The position numbers were made by a program, and so were the translations under genes. Positions 1 to 5,356 of a stretch of DNA of 5,356 nucleotides are shown piece by piece. How positions within the stretch are numbered: position 1 is the first letter of the stretch; each line of letters begins with the position of its first letter. The notes under the pieces are model-generated. The model saw nothing but the letters and a program-made list of their open reading frames with translations, was not told the DNA's origin and made no database searches. Source of the stretch: Balneolaceae bacterium (lineage in GTDB: Bacteria; Bacteroidota; Rhodothermia; Balneolales; Balneolaceae); NCBI GenBank assembly GCA_007126675.1, contig SLAU01000202.1, positions 1-5,356 of the forward strand. The letters run 5' to 3'.

Positions 1-164
1 AAAATTGAAGAGATCCTGGACAATAAACCCGGCGAAGAGCAGGACTGGAGAAATTAACTTACGCCGGGCCGATTGATTCAAAATGGAAATTTACAGAAGC
101 CGGAATTCAGTCAGATGATATTACGGTAATGTCAGTTTTTTTTTACAACTCGATTGATCAATAA
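1..164 (+). pseudogene. Possible frame-broken C-terminus of a PP2C/SpoIIE-type phosphatase
   Basis: The left edge is open in frame 1 and reads KIEEILDNKPGEEQDWRN, followed by TAA at 55-57. In frame 3 a second open stretch runs from 27 to the TAA at 162-164 and ends in QSDDITVMSVFFYN. An E-x-I-L...G-E-E-Q segment followed directly by D-D-I-T-V-M is the usual C-terminal pattern of SpoIIE/RsbU-like PP2C serine phosphatases, where the aspartates help bind metal. Here the two halves lie in different frames about 68 bases apart. The frame 3 piece has no ATG before the DDITVM segment, so it is unlikely to be a separate gene. Either the gene is frameshifted or decayed, or the frame 1 stop is the true end and the motif is chance. 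Only the extreme C-terminus is in the window, so the family assignment is tentative. Confidence 0.3.
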
Positions 165-758
165 ATCCCGCTAAATCTGATATGATTATACAGCTTCATC
201 CAGAGTCTTGAAGTGCTTTAAAATAGTGATTAATTTTGTAGACATAAGCAGGTTCTATTACACGTTTATATTCACGAATCAACTACTTTAAGGTTTAGGT
301 ATTTAGTGGAAATACTCCCGAAATCTCTTTGGCATACTATCTATACAACTTAACAATGCTGCCAATATTGGAATCAGTTTAGAACTGCGTAATACTATTG
401 AAATGGGGCTAGACTTCAGTAATTTGTATGATTTTGATAGCGTAATTTAGAATGCGTAAATTGTTGTGACGCAATTTTATTCCACAATAAAATAAATACT
501 GGTTTAGCTTTTTTCTTGATCCAAAAATAAATTATTCTTATAAAAACTTTTCGTTGTTTTAAATCAGATCATAGTGATGAACAGGAATATCAAAAATCAT
601 TCAATAGCTTCTGGAAAGACATCTCTCTCCTTTCCACACCTCAGGTCAAAAATAATTTATATAAAAAGGTACAAATATACTTAAATCTTAATCTAAACTT
701 CACCTGAATTCCTTATATAAATAGTGGGAGCTTAACATAAAATTTAAAGCCCAAAACG
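165..758. other. AT-rich intergenic gap upstream of pckA, no convincing gene
   Basis: About 590 bases without a supportable gene. The stretch is clearly more AT-rich than the flanking coding DNA and has stops in all frames. Three short open stretches read like protein but lack good starts: 307-450 plus (47 codons), 531-707 plus (58 codons, no ATG, GTG or TTG in frame) and 282-196 minus (28 codons, possible TTG start). They may be remnants of decayed genes. A small perfect stem (GTATTT/AAATAC, five-base loop) lies at 299-315. The last 100 bases must contain the pckA promoter; TATA-like runs occur near 657-664 and 714-721, but no hexamer pair with good spacing stands out and no Bacteroidota-type TAnnTTTG box was found. 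Confidence 0.6.
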
Positions 759-2360
759 ATGAGTAAACAAACTTTCGATTTAACCAAACACGATATAACC
801 GTAGAGAATATAATCAGAAATCCGGCACCCGGAAGATTTTATGAAGAAGCGGTTAAATATGATTCAGGTTCTGCACTAACTGAAAAAGGTTCGCTTGTGG
901 TTCGATCAGGCAAACGTACCGGACGCAGCCCGGCTGATAAGAGGGTTGTTAACACAGATAGTGTTAGCGACGAGATTTGGTGGGGGAACATAAATATTGC
1001 CCTTGATGAGCACACTTTCAAAATTAATCATCAAAGAGCAACCGACTATCTGAATACCTGTGAACGGCTTTATGTAATTGATGGATTTGCAGGATGGGAT
1101 CCTGAATACAGATTAAAAGTACGAATTATTGCAGAACGTCCGTATCACGGATTGTTTATGCACAATATGCTGATCCGTCCAACACAAGAAGAACTTGAGA
1201 GTTTCGGAGAGCCTGATTTCGTTGTGTATAATGCTGGAAAATTCCCGGCAAATAAATTCACCGAGGGTATGACCTCCGATGCCAGTGTTGATGTAAACTT
1301 TGAAACCAACACCATGGTTATTTTGGGTACTGAGTATGCCGGTGAGATGAAGAAAGGAATCTTCACCGTTATGAATTACCTGATGCCGAAAGAAGATGTG
1401 TTATCGATGCACTGTTCGGCCAATGAAGGTGATGATGGTGATGTTGCACTGTTCTTTGGGCTTTCCGGTACAGGAAAAACCACACTTTCGGCCGACAGCA
1501 GCAGGAAGCTGATTGGTGATGACGAGCATTGCTGGAGCGACAAGGGTATTTTCAATATCGAAGGTGGCTGCTATGCAAAAACGATTCATCTGTCAGAAGA
1601 AAAGGAACCTGAGATTTATAATGCAATCAAATTCGGAACGGTTCTTGAAAATGTAGGCTATGATCCGGTAACAAGAGAAGTAGATTTTGATGATACAACA
1701 ATCACTGTGAATACCCGGGCTTCGTATCCGATCGAGTTTATCTCTAATGCAAAAATACCGTGCGTTGGTAATCACCCGAAAAACATCATCTTTTTGACCT
1801 ATGATGCATTCGGAGTATTGCCACCGGTTAGCAAGCTCACACCCGAGCAGGCGATGTACCACTTTGTGAGCGGATACACAGCCAAAGTAGCCGGAACCGA
1901 AGTTGGCGTAACAGATCCTGAAGCAACGTTTTCTGCATGTTTCGGAGCTGCCTTCCTCGTGTGGCCGCCAAGCAGGTATGCTGAGATGCTGGCTAAAAAA
2001 ATGAAAGAGCACGGAGCCAAAGCATGGCTGATAAACACCGGTCTTACCGGTGGCCCATACGGCACAGGCGAACGTATCGATCTGAAGAGCACTCGTGCGA
2101 TTATTAATGCAATACTTGAAGGCAAGCTTGATGAAGTGAATACTGAGAAAGATGATGTATTTAGCCTTGAGATACCGACCAGCTGCCCGGATGTAAATCC
2201 GGAAATTCTAATTCCCAGAAATACCTGGTCTGATCCGAAAGCTTATGACAAGCAGGCTGAAAAACTGGGCAAACTCTTCACCAAGAACTTTGAGAAATAC
2301 GCAAAGGAAAGCAGTGATGAGATTATCAATGCAGGGCCTAAAATCAGTGAGACGGCATAA
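759..2360 (+). CDS. pckA: ATP-dependent phosphoenolpyruvate carboxykinase
   Basis: Converts oxaloacetate plus ATP to phosphoenolpyruvate, CO2 and ADP in the cytoplasm (EC 4.1.1.49). This is the committed step of gluconeogenesis from TCA-cycle intermediates and can run in reverse in some anaerobes. The 533 residues match the usual 530-540 of the ATP-type family. Visible signatures are the oxaloacetate-binding RTGRSP at residues 53-58, the P-loop GLSGTGKTT at 234-242, the kinase-2 motif LIGDDE at 251-256, EGGCYAKTI at 268-276 and NTR at 318-320. By analogy with the E. coli enzyme, the metal and substrate ligands are Lys199, His218, Asp255 and Arg320; all are present, so the enzyme should be active. 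The Gly usually found in GDDEHGW is Cys258, a mild oddity. The ATG at 759 gives the standard N-terminus. No Shine-Dalgarno precedes it, as is common in Bacteroidota. The gene is monocistronic, with a 594-base gap before it and an intrinsic terminator after it. Confidence 0.97.
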   Translation: MSKQTFDLTKHDITVENIIRNPAPGRFYEEAVKYDSGSALTEKGSLVVRSGKRTGRSPADKRVVNTDSVSDEIWWGNINIALDEHTFKINHQRATDYLNTCERLYVIDGFAGWDPEYRLKVRIIAERPYHGLFMHNMLIRPTQEELESFGEPDFVVYNAGKFPANKFTEGMTSDASVDVNFETNTMVILGTEYAGEMKKGIFTVMNYLMPKEDVLSMHCSANEGDDGDVALFFGLSGTGKTTLSADSSRKLIGDDEHCWSDKGIFNIEGGCYAKTIHLSEEKEPEIYNAIKFGTVLENVGYDPVTREVDFDDTTITVNTRASYPIEFISNAKIPCVGNHPKNIIFLTYDAFGVLPPVSKLTPEQAMYHFVSGYTAKVAGTEVGVTDPEATFSACFGAAFLVWPPSRYAEMLAKKMKEHGAKAWLINTGLTGGPYGTGERIDLKSTRAIINAILEGKLDEVNTEKDDVFSLEIPTSCPDVNPEILIPRNTWSDPKAYDKQAEKLGKLFTKNFEKYAKESSDEIINAGPKISETA

Positions 2361-2398
2361 TTAAGTCGTAGTTGTTATTTATAGTTAAACCTTAACAG

Positions 2399-2447
2399 AG
2401 CCGGGCAGTTTGAGATGCAATGCATTAAAAGCTGTTCCGGCTTTTTT
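2399..2447 (+). terminator. Intrinsic terminator of pckA
   Basis: AGCCGG (2399-2404) pairs with CCGGCT (2437-2442). The stem continues through CAG/CTG (2406-2408 with 2432-2434), with a G-T pair at 2405/2436 and one bulged base at 2435. The loop contains the self-complementary ATGCAATGCAT. The 3' arm runs straight into six T residues (2442-2447). It begins about 40 bases after the pckA stop and separates pckA from the following reductase gene. Confidence 0.85.
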
Positions 2448-2491
2448 ATTACATTCATGTATAAACCCAAAAAGCTCAGATACAAATTATT

Positions 2492-3268
2492 ATGAACTTA
2501 GAGATCAGTGACCAGCGATTTATAGTATGCGGTGCAAGCAGCGGATTTGGTGAAGCGATTGCCCGTCAGCTTTTAATTGAAGGTGCAAATGTAATACTTG
2601 TAGCGCGACGCGGGAATGTGCTCAGCGAAAAGTTCAGCCACTTTGAAGATCAGACAGAAATCATCGAAGGCAGCCTGATTTACAGCAAAACTCTCGACAA
2701 AATTGAAAAGGCAGCAAAGAAAGGATCTGTTCATGGCATCGTTTTTAACGCCGGCGGGCCGCCGACCGGAACTCCGCTGAACACCGACATGGCCGACTGG
2801 GATGCCGCCTGGCAGCTGGTTATGCGCTGGAAAGTTGATCTCTCCCTGCGCCTTGCACCCATCTTTAAAAAAGCAGGATACGGACGAATGCTCTATATCG
2901 AAAGTCAGTCAATAAAACAGCCGCTGCCGGCATTAACACTCAGCAACGCATTTCGCGCCGGGGTTGCCGGCTTCGCCAAAACCCTCTCGTTTGAGCTGGC
3001 AAAAGATGGTGTGACCATAAACCTGCTTGCCCCCGGCTCGCACGAAACTCCGGCAATCGAACGAGTGATCAAAAATAACAGCAGCATGCGCGGCATCTCC
3101 TACGATAAAGCCAAAGAAGAGATGGAGCGAAACATCCCGGTTGGACGAATGGGTAAGGCAGAAGAAATTGCATCACTGGCAGTGTGGCTGCTTTCACCAC
3201 ACAGCGGGTATGTTACCGGGCAGACGATCAGCCATGATGGAGGGAGTGTTAAAGGGCTCTTCGGTTGA
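2492..3268 (+). CDS. Atypical short-chain dehydrogenase/reductase (SDR) family protein
   Basis: A 258-residue Rossmann-fold protein, full length for a classical SDR. The nucleotide-binding motif is CGASSGFG at residues 13-20 (Gly14, Gly18, Gly20; the usual Thr is Cys13). Strand 2 ends in Ala-Arg-Arg (38-40), which suggests NADP(H) rather than NAD(H). FNAGG at 85-89 is the NNAG-type motif. Conserved C-terminal landmarks are NLLAPG (177-182), PVGRMG (216-221), and the YVTGQ...DGG ending. The active site is unusual: the catalytic Ser is present (Ser138), but the positions of Tyr and Lys in YxxxK are Ser151 and Arg155 (LTLSNAFRAG). The Asn expected in helix 4 is also not seen. This resembles a divergent FabG-like SDR subgroup that I recall carrying LxLSNxxR in place of the YxxxK region. 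The substrate is unknown. No Shine-Dalgarno is visible; the ATG at 2492 gives a normal SDR N-terminus. A TATAAA at 2460-2465, just behind the pckA terminator, could be its -10 box. GC content looks higher than in the neighbours. Confidence 0.9.
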   Translation: MNLEISDQRFIVCGASSGFGEAIARQLLIEGANVILVARRGNVLSEKFSHFEDQTEIIEGSLIYSKTLDKIEKAAKKGSVHGIVFNAGGPPTGTPLNTDMADWDAAWQLVMRWKVDLSLRLAPIFKKAGYGRMLYIESQSIKQPLPALTLSNAFRAGVAGFAKTLSFELAKDGVTINLLAPGSHETPAIERVIKNNSSMRGISYDKAKEEMERNIPVGRMGKAEEIASLAVWLLSPHSGYVTGQTISHDGGSVKGLFG

Positions 3269-3401
3269 CCCACTCTTTAGTCCCCCTATTTTAAGTATCA
3301 AAAATATTGTATGACTTCCCTCATCTCTTAACTCAAATCCACCGCCATTCCAGGCATACCATGTTTACTGCACCCACGTACAACCCGTTTCATCAGGTAC
3401 T

Positions 3402-3440
3402 AAAAACAAAAAAAGGGAAGCTACAGCAGTAGCCTCCCTC
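3402..3440 (-). terminator. Intrinsic terminator of the lipoprotein gene
   Basis: Read on the minus strand, AGGGA pairs with TCCCT (3435-3439 with 3414-3418 in plus coordinates), and then, after one A/C mismatch, GCTAC pairs with GTAGC (3429-3433 with 3420-3424) around a four-base loop (3425-3428). The arm is followed by seven T, one G and five more T (plus strand A-run 3402-3414). It sits about 20-60 bases past the lipoprotein stop. On the plus strand no T-run follows the stem, so it should not stop transcripts coming from the reductase gene. Confidence 0.9.
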
Positions 3441-3462
3441 TCTAAGGTACTTAGGTAATAAT

Positions 3463-5037
3463 TCAGATCTGGAACCCTAAATCTCTCAGGGCATCCAGCA
3501 CCAGTTCGAGATAGACCTCAGGATCATCTCCATCATTTATATCATACACATAATTGAATTCATGCCTGTCGGAAAGACCAAAAGGCGGTGCATAGTTTCC
3601 AATACCATTTTGTACATATTCAATTAGCTTTTTGAAGTTTACTCCACGTTGATTGAAGTTTCCGAGTGAATTTCTGTCTTCCACCTGGAATATGACCCCG
3701 CGGTAATAATTAGGACCGAAATCATTCTCAAATTGCTCCAGTCTGTTACGTAAAAGGCCTATGTCTGTATTAAATGCTGAGGTTCTGGTTGTATTTTCAT
3801 TCCATAAAGTTGATGATGAGGTGTAAATCGACTGCGCCTCATCCTGAAACACCAGAACAATTACATTACCATCTGGCGGTGTTGCACCTTGTAAGTTCAA
3901 AACCTGCATAGTTCTTTCATTAGTCCATGAAATGACATTTACCCTTTCATCATATGCATCACCATCATTGTTATAAAGAGGCAGTAATGCATTTTTCAGC
4001 AGGTTATCCCTCATATTCTGCAGCGGAGCTAAAGTTGAGTTCATCGAACCGGAGGCATCAAAGTAAATAAAGATGTTTGTGTCCACATCAATCACAGGTG
4101 GCGGAGGTAGCACAATAACAGTTGCTGAGTCGGATATTTCTCCACACGATGCGGTGACGGTTGTCTCTCCTTCGGCAACGCCGGTTAGTAGTCCGTTTGA
4201 ATCAACTGTAGCAATTGAACCGTCAGCAGTTGTCCAGATTAAGTTTTCACAGCTTATAACATTGTTATCCGTATCAAATACTGTGGCTTCCATTTGCTGA
4301 GTAAGTGTGGCGCGTACTTCTACCGGATCGGGTTCAACTTCAATTCTCGCAATTTCCGCGTCTGGGTCCGTAGGATCACCGATGACGTTTTGCTGGTCAT
4401 CGTCGGTCTGAGCAACAACACCTGAAAAATGAACTGTGGCTGCGGAATAGTTTGAAAGTACCATTTCTGAAATTTCCCTCACTTTATCTCTGCTGAATTC
4501 TGAAATTGAATTCAACCGGAGTGTTCGGGTCAGTTCTTCATCACTCAGTTTATCCACATTATATTCCGGCGCAAGATCCATGTAACCGGCAATGGACCAG
4601 ATGACAGCCTGAATTTCTCGATAAGTCAGATCCGGATCTTCACGTCTCAGATCGTTTTTGATACCCATAAAGTAATTCATCGGCTTCCATTTATCACTGC
4701 CGCCGGTATAATGCCATTTTACACCTTCATGAACATCATTATTCGATCTCAGCGGCTTGTTCCACTCCAGACACCACGCTTCGGTGGTGATGTTATGAAC
4801 AAATTTATTCGGCAAAGCATTACTTATGGTTATTGTAAAATATCCATCAGAATGTATATCACTGCCCCGGTTTACATTCAGTACCGTATTTGATGCTTCC
4901 GCAATCGGATTCAAATCTGTGAATAATTCAAATGATTCTTCCAGGCTTTGCGTATTATTCTTTCCTAAATCACAACTGGTCATGAATATCATACCAATAG
5001 TAATCAGTGCTAAGTTCAGGTATTTCACTTTATTCAT
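3463..5037 (-). CDS. Lipoprotein with thioester-like domain, Big_2 Ig-like domain and vWA domain
   Basis: A 524-residue exported protein; I do not recognise a named gene. Residues 1-22 form a lipoprotein signal: MNKVK, a hydrophobic core, then lipobox MTSC with Cys22 as the lipid-carrying residue. Residues about 60-200 contain AWCLEW (Cys89) and, 54 residues later, IQAVIW (Gln143), with KWKPMNYF between. This matches the layout of TQXA/thioester domains ([YFL]C... and hydrophobic-Q-x-x-hydrophobic-hydrophobic), in which the Cys and Gln side chains form an internal thioester. An acidic linker (about 211-228) leads to a Big_2 Ig-like domain (about 229-310; WTTADGSIATVDSNGLLTGV is its signature), with Cys263 and Cys298 placed for an Ig-type disulfide. 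A PPPP hinge (311-314) precedes a vWA domain (about 320-524) with MIDAS motif DASGS (327-331) and VIVLVFQDE (392-400) as the probable fourth-strand Asp; the MIDAS Thr is not obvious. The likely role is a cell-surface or periplasmic adhesin or binding protein. The start is backed by an AGGGG five bases upstream. The gene stands alone, converging on the reductase gene. Domain calls for Big_2 and vWA are firm; the thioester call is inferred from motifs. Confidence 0.88.
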   Translation of the reverse strand: MNKVKYLNLALITIGMIFMTSCDLGKNNTQSLEESFELFTDLNPIAEASNTVLNVNRGSDIHSDGYFTITISNALPNKFVHNITTEAWCLEWNKPLRSNNDVHEGVKWHYTGGSDKWKPMNYFMGIKNDLRREDPDLTYREIQAVIWSIAGYMDLAPEYNVDKLSDEELTRTLRLNSISEFSRDKVREISEMVLSNYSAATVHFSGVVAQTDDDQQNVIGDPTDPDAEIARIEVEPDPVEVRATLTQQMEATVFDTDNNVISCENLIWTTADGSIATVDSNGLLTGVAEGETTVTASCGEISDSATVIVLPPPPVIDVDTNIFIYFDASGSMNSTLAPLQNMRDNLLKNALLPLYNNDGDAYDERVNVISWTNERTMQVLNLQGATPPDGNVIVLVFQDEAQSIYTSSSTLWNENTTRTSAFNTDIGLLRNRLEQFENDFGPNYYRGVIFQVEDRNSLGNFNQRGVNFKKLIEYVQNGIGNYAPPFGLSDRHEFNYVYDINDGDDPEVYLELVLDALRDLGFQI

Positions 5038-5041
5038 AGTT

Positions 5042-5047
5042 ACCCCT
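5042..5047 (-). promoter_or_regulatory. Ribosome binding site of the lipoprotein gene
   Basis: On the minus strand AGGGGT lies just upstream of the ATG at 5037-5035, with five bases between the GGGG and the start. It is the only Shine-Dalgarno-like site in front of a complete gene in this window and supports the chosen start. Confidence 0.55.
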
Positions 5048-5127
5048 ATTATGTTTTGATTAGCTTTTCCTGCTCACCTGTTTTTTTAAATTCTTGATGC
5101 TTCGTCATTTTTACACAGGCAGGCAGA

Positions 5128-5142
5128 ACTATTACTAATAGT
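5128..5142. repeat. Perfect 15-bp palindrome, possible operator
   Basis: ACTATTA (5128-5134), a single central C (5135) and TAATAGT (5136-5142) form an exact inverted repeat. It lies about 90 bases upstream of the lipoprotein start, in the gap shared with the possible gene at 5330. The size and symmetry suit the binding site of a dimeric regulator. With AT-rich arms and no T-run it does not look like a terminator. No regulator gene is in the window, so the function is inferred. Confidence 0.4.
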
Positions 5143-5329
5143 ATGCGTATAGAACAGTTATTTTATATCACAAAATTTTTGGATTTTCTCAGATCAGGAA
5201 ACAGCAACAAATACTATCTGTATCACACACTAAATGAAGGCTTTGCAAAACCCCCTGAGTTCGTGAGTTTTTAATTGGATTCAGTTATTTTTAGTTCAAC
5301 ATAAATCTTCATTTAAAATTAGATTTTTC

Positions 5330-5356
5330 ATGGCTGACGGTAATCAATTAAGCTTT
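5330..5356 (+). CDS. Possible start of a new gene, cut by the window end
   Basis: An ATG at 5330 opens a frame reading MADGNQLSF up to the last base. It follows a very AT-rich stretch of the kind seen before pckA and has no Shine-Dalgarno. If real, the gene would be divergent from the lipoprotein gene and share the gap at about 5048-5329 with it. Nine codons are too few to assign any family or to exclude chance. Confidence 0.25.

Noticed and set aside
577..685. ATG-initiated 35-codon frame upstream of pckA
   Set aside because: No ribosome binding site and no recognisable features; a different frame over the same bases looks at least as protein-like.
1593..2012. Minus-strand open frame of 139 codons inside pckA
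   Set aside because: It lies fully within the strongly supported pckA coding sequence; its translation has no recognisable motif and is rich in Cys, His and Ile as expected of an antisense shadow.
2038..2056. Two ACCGGT copies seven to nine bases apart inside pckA
   Set aside because: They encode the conserved TGLTGGP segment of the enzyme, so the repeat follows from protein sequence.
1799..2125. Minus-strand open frame of 108 codons inside pckA
   Set aside because: It overlaps another antisense frame and pckA, has no family features, and is explained by the coding strand's codon bias.
3395..3451. Seven-base direct repeat AGGTACT at 3395-3401 and 3445-3451 flanking the terminator
   Set aside because: It is too short to indicate a mobile-element target duplication, and the DNA between is fully explained by the terminator.
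4073..4300. Plus-strand frame of 75 codons within the lipoprotein gene
   Set aside because: It is antisense to the Ig-like domain, whose motifs are clear; the Ser/Thr/Val-rich translation is a shadow.
4826..5059. Plus-strand frame of 77 codons across the lipoprotein start
   Set aside because: It is antisense to the signal peptide and N-terminal region, with no start-site signal; the hydrophobic runs mirror the signal peptide.

Overview
The window looks like a stretch of bacterial chromosome from a Bacteroidota- or Balneolota-like organism. This is an inference from three things: moderately AT-rich DNA with very AT-rich intergenic gaps, no Shine-Dalgarno sequence in front of two of the three complete genes, and a surface-type lipoprotein with Ig-like and von Willebrand A (vWA) modules. 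No RNA gene, CRISPR array, insertion sequence or phage gene was seen.

Layout from left to right. Positions 1-164 hold the tail of a gene that enters from the left. Its reading frame appears broken, and its best interpretation is the C-terminus of a PP2C/SpoIIE-type phosphatase. Positions 165-758 are an AT-rich gap with only short protein-like fragments. A complete ATP-dependent phosphoenolpyruvate carboxykinase gene (pckA, 759-2360, +) follows and ends at a clear intrinsic terminator (about 2399-2447). A short-chain dehydrogenase/reductase gene (2492-3268, +) comes next; it lacks the usual YxxxK active-site pair. A strong intrinsic terminator (3402-3440) belongs to the converging gene on the minus strand. 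That gene (5037 down to 3463) encodes a 524-residue lipoprotein with a thioester-domain-like N-terminal module, a bacterial Ig-like (Big_2) domain, a proline hinge and a vWA domain. Its upstream region carries a perfect 15-bp palindrome. A possible new plus-strand gene starts at 5330 and is cut by the window end.

The genes do not form one operon. pckA is closed off by its own terminator, the reductase is a separate short unit, and the lipoprotein is transcribed towards them. pckA is central metabolism (gluconeogenesis). The reductase is probably an NADP-dependent enzyme of unknown substrate. The lipoprotein is the accessory element and the most interesting object here. Its module set resembles that of Gram-positive thioester/vWA adhesins, but it sits on a Gram-negative-style lipoprotein anchor, so a covalent or metal-dependent surface adhesin is a reasonable hypothesis.
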